From RHLJ01 sp965222205 (GTDB lineage: Bacteria; Bacteroidota; Rhodothermia; Balneolales; Balneolaceae), in the NCBI GenBank assembly GCA_965222205.1, contig OZ244932.1:2046001-2110000 (forward strand): DNA of 64,000 nucleotides, read 5' to 3'. The translations under genes were made by a program, and so were the position numbers. The notes beneath the pieces are model-generated. The model was given only the letters and a program-made list of their open reading frames with translations, ran no database searches and was not told the origin of the DNA. Below, piece by piece: positions 51,948-61,472 of the stretch; positions within the stretch are counted from its first letter, which is position 1; each line of letters starts with the position of its first letter.

Positions 51948-53237
51948 TTAAAATCCGAATATACCTGATCTTGTTCGATCATACATATCCAGAAAGTTAA
52001 TACTCGTTTCATCACCACTTATGGTTACTACTGCAAGATTATCATCCCGCCAGGTTATACCATAAGCTCCCGGTTTTGTCATTCCTTCATATAATTCCTG
52101 ATGACTTCCATCGGGAAACACCCTTACGATACTGGGTTTATCTACACCATCTATCTGTGTTCCGGTAGTTATTAACAGTTCGCCATTAGAAGCAAAAACC
52201 ATTGAAGTAACTGTACCAGCATAGTATTCAGCATAGTCAAAATACAATTCTCCTGTACCAATATTGCCACTTCCATCAATAGTGAATTTCCAAACTTGTT
52301 GACCTCCAGCAATTTCGCCACCTACATATAATTCATTTGTTGCACTATAAAAAGCCACTGATGAAAGCGTGCCTGCAAACGGAAACCTAACTTCTGACCC
52401 TCCAGGACTTGCTGCGGTAAACCTATGAATTTGATCACTATCTCTACCTACCACCCAAAGATATCCATTATTATCAAAAACCATATCCCTAATCTTAAAT
52501 GCACTTATTGATGATGCGGCCCATACACTTTCGCGAATACCATCCCCAAACGTTTTTTGGAAGATCGCACGGATGTTTTGCTGAGACATCAACAGTACAC
52601 CTCCCGGTCCAACTTCTATGTCCGAATAAGATGTGAATCTCATTGTACTGTCTGTTGGGTAAGGTCGACTATCTTCAGGATCAGGTCTTGGCTCACCAGG
52701 AAATTTAACATCATCTATTTCTTTAGTTCCATCGGGTGCAATTTTCGTATACCTGATAATACCATTTGAATTTATAAGCGAGTATATATTGTTTTCATCA
52801 TCAACTGCTACAGGAGTACTTGGTGCGTCGGTGGAAGCAAGACCAGGATATGTCCCAAAAGGTTGGGCAAGGTCGTATGAATAAGAATTACTAAAGAATT
52901 CAGCACCTCTTAAAGAAACCCTTACATTTAAATCATCTCCCCAAATAGTCCCGGGCCGAACAACTAAACGTGTTTTCGATGCCTCTTTAATTACACCCGC
53001 CGAACCCCCAAAATTAATTGTTAGACTATCAGGATCAATAGAAAAATTTCTACCTGTTACAATGACTGAATCCACTCCTGCTAAATAGCCGACCTCGGGA
53101 GAGATATTTGTGATTTCAGGATTAGGTCTCGATGGTTCATAACCAGGATCATAAATACTATTTCCTTCTTCACAACTACTAAGAAGTAAGATTACTATTA
53201 CGAAATAAGCAGGTAAGAAATTATTTTTAACTATCAT
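51948..53237 (-). CDS. IPT/TIG-domain lipoprotein with propeller-like repeats
   Basis: 429 residues; LLLSSC gives lipid anchor Cys22. A TIG domain (about 38-115, PEITNISPEVGYLAGVDSVI) is followed by NHL-like repeats (VDDENNIYSLINSNGIIRYT, VFDNNGYLWVVGRDSDQIHR, YSATNELYVGG, VFASNGELLITTGT). Outer-membrane surface lipoprotein; glycan- or protein-binding is likely from the architecture, similar to SusE/F-type surface proteins. It lies 16 nt after the PorV-like gene. Confidence 0.85.
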   Translation of the reverse strand: MIVKNNFLPAYFVIVILLLSSCEEGNSIYDPGYEPSRPNPEITNISPEVGYLAGVDSVIVTGRNFSIDPDSLTINFGGSAGVIKEASKTRLVVRPGTIWGDDLNVRVSLRGAEFFSNSYSYDLAQPFGTYPGLASTDAPSTPVAVDDENNIYSLINSNGIIRYTKIAPDGTKEIDDVKFPGEPRPDPEDSRPYPTDSTMRFTSYSDIEVGPGGVLLMSQQNIRAIFQKTFGDGIRESVWAASSISAFKIRDMVFDNNGYLWVVGRDSDQIHRFTAASPGGSEVRFPFAGTLSSVAFYSATNELYVGGEIAGGQQVWKFTIDGSGNIGTGELYFDYAEYYAGTVTSMVFASNGELLITTGTQIDGVDKPSIVRVFPDGSHQELYEGMTKPGAYGITWRDDNLAVVTISGDETSINFLDMYDRTRSGIFGF

Positions 53238-53253
53238 TACTTGAATAAAGATT

Positions 53254-54261
53254 TTAAAATCCTAGTTGAACACTAATTCTGTTAACTTCCCCAAATACGC
53301 CAAACTGTGTATAAGAATAATCAACCTCAAAATCGATTCCTCCTATTGGCTGTTTTATCCCAAAACCAAAAGCAAGCTCTTCTTCGTCTTTTGGAAATCC
53401 ATATCCACCTCTTACAATGAAACGGTCAATAAAAGAATATTCTAAACCAAAGAGTAATTGCTCATCAAAATCTCTTGGGCGGTTTGCGTCAATACTAACC
53501 AGTAAAGAGTGATCCTTTAATTCAGTAAGATCAAAAACATCCATTGAAATACCGATTTTAAAAGTAAGCGGGAGTTCAGAATTTTCATCATCAAAAGATA
53601 CTTCAGGTGAAAAATTTCTTAATGCCATAGCAAAATTTAAACTCTCAAAACCTGTCTTATATAAGACACCAAAATCCAGTACTCCAGTAGATGCTGAGTA
53701 TGATTCATTTACATATCCCCCAGCGCCATTGGTTCCAGTAACAACAGAACCCAAATCTTGTTTGGCGAATCGAAAATTCGCCCCTACGGAAAACTGATCA
53801 GTAATAGCATTTGCATAAGAAAATCCAAAAGCAAATGCAGTAGGATTAACCATACCTATGTCCAAATAGCCTTTATCATTCCCTGCGCTTTCATCAACAA
53901 CTGTTGCGATTATATCCCCATAGTCTACAGAAATAACATTCAATCCGAATATCCCCAGCTTACCCTCTAATGGTTGGAAAATAAACGAAGCAGAATTGTG
54001 ATTGATATCCGTAATCCATTGCACTGCTCCGGCGGTAGCAGAAAATTTCGAGTCAATATTAGTCATAGTAGCAGGATTATAGAACGCGCTGTAAGCTCCC
54101 ATCTCTATAGAGGTGACTGCATCTGAGAGTCCTGATGCCCTCGCAGAAGGAGATACGCTTAAGAATTTCATGCTTGTTTGAGCCCTCTTCTTTTGACCGT
54201 ACACCTGAGAAGATGTAAGAAGTAAAGCAAGCCCAAATAAAATTAATTTGCTAATTCTCAC
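53254..54261 (-). CDS. PorV-like type IX secretion outer-membrane protein
   Basis: 335 residues; signal peptide about 1-22. The mature start, SMKFLSVSPSARASGLSDAV then SAFYNPATMTNI, is the PorV/PorQ-family fingerprint, and the end YTQFGVFGEVNRISVQLGF is a barrel strand finishing in Phe. PorV is the shuttle that carries sorting-domain substrates to the surface. It is encoded between two likely substrates and a TonB receptor, so may serve this locus in particular. A second paralogue lies at 10147. Confidence 0.85.
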   Translation of the reverse strand: MRISKLILFGLALLLTSSQVYGQKKRAQTSMKFLSVSPSARASGLSDAVTSIEMGAYSAFYNPATMTNIDSKFSATAGAVQWITDINHNSASFIFQPLEGKLGIFGLNVISVDYGDIIATVVDESAGNDKGYLDIGMVNPTAFAFGFSYANAITDQFSVGANFRFAKQDLGSVVTGTNGAGGYVNESYSASTGVLDFGVLYKTGFESLNFAMALRNFSPEVSFDDENSELPLTFKIGISMDVFDLTELKDHSLLVSIDANRPRDFDEQLLFGLEYSFIDRFIVRGGYGFPKDEEELAFGFGIKQPIGGIDFEVDYSYTQFGVFGEVNRISVQLGF

Positions 54262-54269
54262 TGTATTGC

Positions 54270-56450
54270 CTATAAAATAATTACAATTTTTCTTATTGCT
54301 ACACGTCCAAAATCATCGTCATTTGGATCTTTATTTATGATTCTGGCAATGTAAATGCCGCTAACCACACGCTGTCTGAAATCAGTTTTTAAATCCCAAA
54401 ATTCATCCCCACTTCCATTATCATGCTCAATAGTTTTAACAAGCTCACCGATCTCTGTAAAAATTTGAATCGTACAAATCCCGGGGATTTCATAAAAAGC
54501 TATTCTATCCCTTCCATCCTGATCAAGTAATAAAGATCGTTCAATATTTGGGTTATATGGATTGGGAACAACCCTAATCTCTTCCATAGCCTCACCAGCG
54601 GCTCTTAATAATCGAGCAGGATCAAAAGATTGAGAAAAATACCGATTGCTAACCAGATTTGATCCTGTAGGTGTTAAGCCTGTATTATCATTATTTTGAT
54701 TCCCAACACTAACTATGTAGTAATAATAATCCCGGCCTCTTACAGGTAAATTTAATTGGTAGATAGAAGGATCTTCAATCCTCCCTGCTTCTCCATCACT
54801 AAAAAATCGATCGGAAGCGGGTACTTCTGCTAATAATCGATATGTACTGTCTACACGACCGGATGCACGGTAGATTCTAAAGCCCTGAATATCACCTTCG
54901 TTACCATCAAATTCCCAATCTAAATTGATTCCATCTCCGGCTGAGCTAACTGAAAAAATGCTAGGTGGCAGTGGAGCCTCGGGGATATTATAATCAGAGT
55001 CAAAATTAGCGATGGCTCGTTCAAAAGTCTGAAATAGCGAATCCCTGCTCGAAAATACCCATTCGTTTTTGGGCATGCTTAAAGACTCACCATTAACCTC
55101 ATAGGTAATATCCTGATACTGATCTCCACCGGATTCTACAATTTCTTTGAACTGTCTTCCCACACCTTCAGCTATATCCCTGTTTATACCAGCTGAGGCT
55201 TCCGCAATAACAATACGCACACTTTCTCCAGGCGCCAAATTATAAGGCCCATATCCATAGGTATAAGCATAACCACCACCGTCTCCAAGACTTGGGTCTT
55301 GATCATTTGGGGGATTAATAAACCCATTATATCCGGATGGTTCTACTCGGTAAGCATGCCTTGGTGATGTCCTTCCTCTGGTAATCATATTATACTCTGC
55401 TGCCATTTTATTGGCATCAAAGGGGCTATTATTTGAATAAAGCCGATCATCATTATGTTCTTCAGTCATTGTAAAAGGCTGATTAGGATCATCGCTATCG
55501 ATAGAAGCTGAAGCATCTGCGTGTAAAGTAACGGTACCTACAAAATGATACGCCTCAAGTCTTCCTGTTGTATCATCAGCCGTTAAATAACCATCCTGAA
55601 CTGTTGATGCGGCCGGTTCATAAATTGGCGCACCTATATTATCATAATTAGGACCAGCAAATGGAGGGAAATAGCCATGCCAGGCAAACTGTGCCCTGAA
55701 ATTTTCTGTTTCCTCCGGTCTTAAACCATCTCCTCTCCTGTCGTTCATCGTATTTATACCCCATCCTGTTCCATTTCCAATGGTATGTCTGGAGGCTTTT
55801 ACAGGAGCCATCCTATTCAAGAAATAAGGCACAAAACCTTCAACTGTTCTGTTGGGGAATTCTATTTCAGGGTCACTATCTGTGTTTCCTGTATTTGTAA
55901 ATATATATTCAATAATATGGTAATTATCATGGTATTGCTGACTGAATTGCATTGCAGTTCTTTGTACGGTAACTCCTAATAATGTATTTACAACCGTTAC
56001 AATTTTTCTATCTGCCTTCATATTAGGGTCAACACTATCATTTTCTACGTCTTTACTAAATGAAACCAAACCGTCTACAGTAACCTCAGGAGGGGGGAAT
56101 TTATTGATTGTTTCCATTGAGACAGGATAAAATTCTCCTAGGCCAGTTACTCTGGGGCCAACGTGTATTACTCTAAAGTCCCATGTTTGCTGTTCATCAG
56201 TAAAGTTAACTGCTCCCAGCCATAATGCTTTCATGGCTTGGGCATCCTGCCCTCTGTAAATGGCAGGCCATTGCCACCCTCCCTGCTGTTCATTAATGAA
56301 ACCTTCTTCAATTTCTGAACCTAAATTTGAATAAAAATTATGGAAAGAACCTGCCGATAACCATCTGTTTTCAACTTGAGCTTCTACTTGCTGTGAAGTA
56401 AAAAGAAGAAACAGAATTACGCCAAGCTTTTTTGAATATTTATATAACAT
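54270..56450 (-). CDS. large secreted protein with Fn3-like domain and sorting-like C-terminus
   Basis: 726 residues; signal peptide about 1-24 (SQQVEAQ). The N-terminal 480 residues show no domain I recognise. A fibronectin III-like domain (about 500-610, NLDWEFDGNEGDIQGFRIYR) and a C-terminal region VVPNPYNPNIERSLLL ... IRKIVIIL, a variant of the NPFNP sorting domain, follow. Second gene of the TonB operon, 15 nt after the receptor and 8 nt before porV. Probably the surface partner of the receptor; substrate unknown. Confidence 0.75.
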   Translation of the reverse strand: MLYKYSKKLGVILFLLFTSQQVEAQVENRWLSAGSFHNFYSNLGSEIEEGFINEQQGGWQWPAIYRGQDAQAMKALWLGAVNFTDEQQTWDFRVIHVGPRVTGLGEFYPVSMETINKFPPPEVTVDGLVSFSKDVENDSVDPNMKADRKIVTVVNTLLGVTVQRTAMQFSQQYHDNYHIIEYIFTNTGNTDSDPEIEFPNRTVEGFVPYFLNRMAPVKASRHTIGNGTGWGINTMNDRRGDGLRPEETENFRAQFAWHGYFPPFAGPNYDNIGAPIYEPAASTVQDGYLTADDTTGRLEAYHFVGTVTLHADASASIDSDDPNQPFTMTEEHNDDRLYSNNSPFDANKMAAEYNMITRGRTSPRHAYRVEPSGYNGFINPPNDQDPSLGDGGGYAYTYGYGPYNLAPGESVRIVIAEASAGINRDIAEGVGRQFKEIVESGGDQYQDITYEVNGESLSMPKNEWVFSSRDSLFQTFERAIANFDSDYNIPEAPLPPSIFSVSSAGDGINLDWEFDGNEGDIQGFRIYRASGRVDSTYRLLAEVPASDRFFSDGEAGRIEDPSIYQLNLPVRGRDYYYYIVSVGNQNNDNTGLTPTGSNLVSNRYFSQSFDPARLLRAAGEAMEEIRVVPNPYNPNIERSLLLDQDGRDRIAFYEIPGICTIQIFTEIGELVKTIEHDNGSGDEFWDLKTDFRQRVVSGIYIARIINKDPNDDDFGRVAIRKIVIIL

Positions 56451-56465
56451 ATTGTTTAATCATCC

Positions 56466-59400
56466 TTAAAATGAAAATCTTACGCCTAATCTAATTGTTC
56501 TAGGATCTAAGAAATTAAAGTACCTTTGATCGGGCATATTTATATATGCTTTTTCATCAAGAACCCGATCTACAAACTTTTTTTCTGCATCTACAAAAGC
56601 ACTTCCATCCCATTGATAATATTTAGCTTCAGAAGTGTTGTAATAAAGAGCTCTAGTATTACCCTGGTTTGGTAAACTTAACGAAACTTCAATAGGTACA
56701 TAAGCTACATCTGAAGGTCTGTAGTCACCAGGCCTGTCATCTCCAGGGACTCTTTGATTTAAAAGTCCGATCTCCTCTAATTTATCACTTGGTAAATGCA
56801 GTGAAGCCATATAATCGAGATAGTCATTACCTGTAACAGATCCTGAATTAAACGGATTGAAATTTCTTCTATTAAACAAGTTCGAAACGTCAGCAAAGAA
56901 TTTAACAGAACTACCATTACTTAAATTCACATCTTTAGTAAGCCTTAGACTTGAACCCCAGAAATCCCTTAATTGTAAATTATTTACTATCCCAGATATT
57001 GAACCTCCTCCCGTGTATGTAATTCTTGAACCAGCTCGCCATGTAATTAGAGGTACTATTTGCCAATTCGCTAGTGGCTTGCCTCCTAATAGCTCCGGGC
57101 CAAAATCTACAGGTGACTGAAAATATAACTGAAGCCTTGCAAATGGCCGAGGTACTGGTCTAAGGATATCATTATCATTTGTCCCTCTTTCATATTCTCG
57201 CTGCAGAACAGGGTTTTCATAATTCTCTAAAGTCCCAAAGAAACCTCTTGAAGAGATACTGTAAGTATAATTTATTTCTCCCCAGAAAAAACGTCCTCTT
57301 TGTTTTCTTAGAGTAAATTCTGCTCCTCTAATATCTTCGTAAGAGAATGCACGACTTACCGTATAACTATCACTCCCATTCCGACTTATGTACTCTACCT
57401 GAATAGGTTGGTTTGAAAGATCTTTATAATATCCACTTATTCGAACTAAATAGTTTGTGAGTATATTATGCTCATAACCTAGTTCATAACTTACTGTTTT
57501 GGGTAATTTATTTTCAGGAGAAGCTACACGAACGACAGTATTCGAAAATGGTTCTATACGGGTAAGGTATAGATTTTCAGGATCAGGTAGCTGAACCTGA
57601 TGCCCATAATTAAAAAAGAATTTACTCAGTTCTGTAATTGGGAAAGAAACTCCCAATCGGGGTTGTAAAACAACCTGAGCTTTTACATCCGAAGTCGAGG
57701 CAGTGTCTAACGCCGCAGCATTGCCTGTACTAAACAAATCGGTAAATTCATTGTAGTCGTACCAACTAATATTTGGATCAGAATAAGTCAATCGCAAACC
57801 TATGTTTGCAATCATACCATTGAATTCCAACTTATCCTGAACAAATGCAGCCATTCTTACAGGAGTTGTATTCCAAACTGATCTTGTTCTTCCTGAAGGT
57901 AAGACCTTATCAAAAGACCCATAATTTACTTTGCTATTTGTTCGAATGAATTCGAATCCAGCTTTTACTTCGTTTACCCGATCAATCTGACTTGTAATTT
58001 TAAAACTAGCACTGATTACAGATACCTCACTACTATCTCTTGCAGTACTCATTCCTACTCCCATTCTCATACCCGAAGCTAAACCGAAAGAAGTCTCATC
58101 AAAAAACCCAAAAGGACCTTCATCAAAGTTTACTCCCCCGAATGATACCACATCAGAAGTATCCCTTAAGGAACTAGGGTTCGTGCTGTTAGTTGAAATG
58201 TAGTTATTTATTTTAACCTCGTAGAAGGTAGTGTTTGAAAGAGAATGTGTGAATTGTGCTCCTAAGTTAAACGTAGTTTGTTCAGAAGGTGCCCAATAAT
58301 CTGAAGAGAAGAGTCTTGACTCAATAAAACTAACGTTATCCATACTACCTGAAATCCCTGATGGTGAAACAAAGAAACCTGGGTTTCCAACCTGGCTTGC
58401 AGATGTACCTGTTTCTCTACTATAGAGTCCATCAATAGACAGTTTCATCCCTGATGCGACATTACTTGTCAGCTTAGTTTGAAAGGTTGTCTGCTTGTAT
58501 CTATCTCTTGATAAAGGCACCAAGTACATAGTTTGTGTTTCTCTAAACGAAGTTGAAAAGCGTAAATCACCCAATTGCTTACTAATATATGGAACAGGAC
58601 CTCCGAGAGTGAGGTCAATCTCATAATCAGGGTTTTGAATTGCAAAATCCTTTCTATGTTGCCATAAAAAAGCTTGCTGAGCCGCTTCCGGAGTCAAATC
58701 ATTAGTTGGATCATCATCCGCTAACGTAGAATGTGAAAATGCATTCCAACCCTGAAAAGCTGGGTATTCTTCCTGAGTATACTCATCCCAAACCCCATTA
58801 TTAGTACCTGTCCATGCGACATCATCATCTAAATACGGGCGTAGCCAATATGAATTGGGATCGTTAATTGATTGACCAACATTTTTTGCTTGTGGGGGAG
58901 TTATCCGAATCAATCCAGCAAGTGAATATCTGTCTCTATCGCCTTCCTTACTTGTAACATTAATGAGACCAGATCTTAAATCACCATATTCAGCATTAAA
59001 CCCACCGGTTTGAACTTGTACATTTTCAATAGAAGTAATACTGATACCTGTAAATGGCGAATTGTTCCTTTCTGACCTGAGAGCAAATCCATTTAAATTA
59101 AATGATATTTCATCACTGCCACTGCCTCTCACCTCCAAACCATTTAAAATACCAGCTTGTAATCCAACAGCATCTGAAACACTTGCAATAGGGAGGGCGT
59201 CTAAACTTTCTTTGCTAATATTGGCCTGACTAGATGCAACATCTTTTTGAACTACCGGCTGTTCTGCAATAACAACAATTTCTTCTCCTTCTATGGTTTG
59301 TTCTTCCAAGGTAATATCAACTTCGGTAGTTAAATTAATATTTACCTCTACATTTTCGATTACTACTGTTGCAAAACCAATATATGAAGCCCTAAGTGTA

Positions 59401-59609
59401 TAGGTACCAGCTTTAACATTTAGAATTTGATAATACCCATCTAATTCTGATGCATTACCTTGGGTAGTACCCTGTATAATAACCGTTACCCCCGGAAGTG
59501 GCTCTCCGTTACTATCCGTTACGAAACCAGTTATCTTTCCCGTTTGGGCAAGTATTGAATTAGAAAGTAGTAAAGAAAAGAAGACAAATAGTAGCTTTTT
59601 AACGACCAT
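56466..59609 (-). CDS. TonB-dependent receptor with carboxypeptidase-regulatory N-domain
   Basis: 1047 residues; signal peptide about 1-21 (NSILAQ). CarboxypepD_reg domain (about 24-105, GKITGFVTDSNGEPLPGVTV, YIGFATVVIENVEV), plug domain (about 125-235, ISKESLDALPIASVSDAVGL, VQTGGFNAEYGDLRSGLI), and a 22-strand barrel ending RTIRLGVRFSF. Outer-membrane active importer of the SusC-like type in general, though no SusD gene follows. First gene of a five-gene operon. The peptidoglycan-salvage island just downstream makes wall fragments a possible cargo; this is inference. Confidence 0.92.
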   Translation of the reverse strand: MVVKKLLFVFFSLLLSNSILAQTGKITGFVTDSNGEPLPGVTVIIQGTTQGNASELDGYYQILNVKAGTYTLRASYIGFATVVIENVEVNINLTTEVDITLEEQTIEGEEIVVIAEQPVVQKDVASSQANISKESLDALPIASVSDAVGLQAGILNGLEVRGSGSDEISFNLNGFALRSERNNSPFTGISITSIENVQVQTGGFNAEYGDLRSGLINVTSKEGDRDRYSLAGLIRITPPQAKNVGQSINDPNSYWLRPYLDDDVAWTGTNNGVWDEYTQEEYPAFQGWNAFSHSTLADDDPTNDLTPEAAQQAFLWQHRKDFAIQNPDYEIDLTLGGPVPYISKQLGDLRFSTSFRETQTMYLVPLSRDRYKQTTFQTKLTSNVASGMKLSIDGLYSRETGTSASQVGNPGFFVSPSGISGSMDNVSFIESRLFSSDYWAPSEQTTFNLGAQFTHSLSNTTFYEVKINNYISTNSTNPSSLRDTSDVVSFGGVNFDEGPFGFFDETSFGLASGMRMGVGMSTARDSSEVSVISASFKITSQIDRVNEVKAGFEFIRTNSKVNYGSFDKVLPSGRTRSVWNTTPVRMAAFVQDKLEFNGMIANIGLRLTYSDPNISWYDYNEFTDLFSTGNAAALDTASTSDVKAQVVLQPRLGVSFPITELSKFFFNYGHQVQLPDPENLYLTRIEPFSNTVVRVASPENKLPKTVSYELGYEHNILTNYLVRISGYYKDLSNQPIQVEYISRNGSDSYTVSRAFSYEDIRGAEFTLRKQRGRFFWGEINYTYSISSRGFFGTLENYENPVLQREYERGTNDNDILRPVPRPFARLQLYFQSPVDFGPELLGGKPLANWQIVPLITWRAGSRITYTGGGSISGIVNNLQLRDFWGSSLRLTKDVNLSNGSSVKFFADVSNLFNRRNFNPFNSGSVTGNDYLDYMASLHLPSDKLEEIGLLNQRVPGDDRPGDYRPSDVAYVPIEVSLSLPNQGNTRALYYNTSEAKYYQWDGSAFVDAEKKFVDRVLDEKAYINMPDQRYFNFLDPRTIRLGVRFSF

Positions 59610-59946
59610 ATTTTAGGGCTTTTGTTGTCGAATAAAAATTAACAACTCAGTCATACAGATAGCTGTGGTTGAATGTGAATGCTATAGTATAAAATTTTAA
59701 AATAGATTGGAACACAAAAAGCGATTTTTTTAAAAAAAATTCATTTTTTCTGGCATTAGTAGCTTTTTTCAGGAATAGCTTCTTAAAATTTTTTTTTAAA
59801 AAATTATTCTTTTATACTGCAAAGTTTTAATCCTTGAAAATACCCTTCTTCAAAGCATTTGTAGCCTCTATTTTCTTTTCAGATTATGCATATTATGTTT
59901 ACTAGAAGTGATGCATAGAAAAAAATTAACATTGATTTGAGCGTGA
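59610..59946. other. non-coding AT-rich divergent promoter region
   Basis: 337 nt between the TonB receptor gene (minus) and tryptophan dioxygenase (plus). Very AT-rich with A/T runs around 59725-59815. No reading frame, repeat family or riboswitch was recognised; a consensus TAnnTTTG box was not found by eye. It must contain both promoters. Confidence 0.6.
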
Positions 59947-60726
59947 ATGAAGCTAACCTATACAAATTATCTTAAAATAGATGAGCTCGTTGAGCTTCAA
60001 CAACTGAAATCTAACCCTGAAGAGCATGATGAGATGCTGTTCATCATTATCCATCAGACGTACGAACTTTGGTTTAAGCAGATTTTGCATGAGTTCGGAA
60101 AACTTCGGAAAGAACTGGAAACCGGAAACACCTGGAATTCTGTAAAAACACTGCGCCGGATTCTAACCATTATGAAGACGCTCGTTTCTCAGGTTGATAT
60201 CCTGGAAACGATGACCCCTTTGGAGTTCAACAGCTTCCGGGCTTTTCTGGGGCAATCCAGTGGTTTTCAATCTCTACAATTTAGAGAGGTGGAAATTTTG
60301 TGTGGGTTAAGACTCCCTTTGATGATAGAAGCACATAAAGATATTCCGAAGCACATAGAAACATTGAAATCCAGAATGGAGGAGCGAACTCTTTGGGAAA
60401 GCTTCGGAATGTATCTCACTAAAAAAGGATTCTCTGTACAACCCAAAAGAGAAAATGAAGCGGGATTGATGTTCAATCCTTCAGAAGAGATCCAGAACAC
60501 ATTAATTAAGGTAATGCAAACCGAGCCGGAACTAGCTTTGGTTTGTGAGTTGTTTGTAGATTTTGATGAAGGCCTTCAGGAATGGAGGTATCGCCATGTA
60601 AAAATGGTAGAAAGAACGATAGGCAGAAAAAAAGGTACTGGTGGTTCCCCGGGAGTTAAGTACCTTAAAACAACCACCGACCACGCCATTTTCCCTGACC
60701 TTTGGGCCATCAGATCGGAGTTTTAA
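59947..60726 (+). CDS. kynA: tryptophan 2,3-dioxygenase
   Basis: 259 residues; haem enzyme that opens the indole ring of tryptophan to N-formylkynurenine. YTNYLKIDELVELQQ at the N-terminus, IIHQTYELWFKQILHEF (His36 matches the catalytic His), ETMTPLEFNSFRAFLG, and the proximal haem region RYRHVKMVERTIGRKKGTGG (His217), all standard for TDO. A bacterial-length enzyme. Followed by a Zn-ribbon membrane protein and a kynureninase-like gene; no formamidase is in view. Confidence 0.95.
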   Translation: MKLTYTNYLKIDELVELQQLKSNPEEHDEMLFIIIHQTYELWFKQILHEFGKLRKELETGNTWNSVKTLRRILTIMKTLVSQVDILETMTPLEFNSFRAFLGQSSGFQSLQFREVEILCGLRLPLMIEAHKDIPKHIETLKSRMEERTLWESFGMYLTKKGFSVQPKRENEAGLMFNPSEEIQNTLIKVMQTEPELALVCELFVDFDEGLQEWRYRHVKMVERTIGRKKGTGGSPGVKYLKTTTDHAIFPDLWAIRSEF

Positions 60727-60805
60727 GTTCTTTCAGCTTGAATTTTATCATCATTTTTTTAGTTTAAGCCCAATTAAATAAAGGCTTAACTAATAAGGAT
60801 GGAAT

Positions 60806-61402
60806 ATGAAGTGTCCAAAATGTGGGGAAACCCCAAGTACATTGAAAAGCTCATTTGCTATAACCAAAGAAAAAATAAAAGAAGCTCAAAAAGGGGTGAC
60901 CAAATGTATCAATTGTGGTACTGAACTTACATTCAAAACTAACAAGTTCGGGATGACTGAACATAAACCTCCCTTTTATATTTACTTCTCTCTCTTTCTA
61001 ATCGTCTTAATTTTTTCTGCATGGGCATTCCTCTTTAACTATGATAAAATTATGGCTGATATGCCCAGCGTTTTAGTTATTGGTGTTTTGCTATTGATAA
61101 TGGCCATAACTGTAGTCGGGGCCACTAAAATCGATCTTGCACACCGATACGTAATAATTTACGACCCCAGTGATACTATTGAAGTCGACAAGAAAACCTC
61201 ATTTTTTGGCTTCATAATTTTAATGGCTTACGCTGTGCTAATCATTTTTGGGTTTGGTTATTTAAATAAGTTGTCGTTAGAACAAAACTTTAGCCCTGTG
61301 CTCAACATTATTGCCTCAATAGCATTCCTAACTATCTCCATCTATATCGCATTTTTGATTTATAAAGTGACTATACACGATAAAGCAACTCCGGTGGAAT
61401 AA
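60806..61402 (+). CDS. zinc-ribbon membrane protein of unknown function
   Basis: 198 residues. N-terminal zinc ribbon CPKC (Cys3, Cys6) and CINC (Cys34, Cys37), then about four membrane segments (FLIVLIFSAWAFLF, SVLVIGVLLLIMAITVVG, GFIILMAYAVLIIFGFGYL, IIASIAFLTISIYIAFLIY). No family recognised. It stands between the tryptophan dioxygenase and kynureninase-like genes; a link to tryptophan metabolism is not supported by its sequence. Confidence 0.7.
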   Translation: MKCPKCGETPSTLKSSFAITKEKIKEAQKGVTKCINCGTELTFKTNKFGMTEHKPPFYIYFSLFLIVLIFSAWAFLFNYDKIMADMPSVLVIGVLLLIMAITVVGATKIDLAHRYVIIYDPSDTIEVDKKTSFFGFIILMAYAVLIIFGFGYLNKLSLEQNFSPVLNIIASIAFLTISIYIAFLIYKVTIHDKATPVE

Positions 61403-61472
61403 ATAAAGTGACTTAGAACGATAGCTGTTCTATTTTGATTTCTGTACAAAATGATTAAAGCTCTAAAATTAA

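Noticed and set aside
60764..60789. Inverted repeat TTAAGCC...GGCTTAA after the tryptophan dioxygenase gene
   Set aside because: 7-bp stem with a 12-nt loop and no T-run; too weak to call a terminator.
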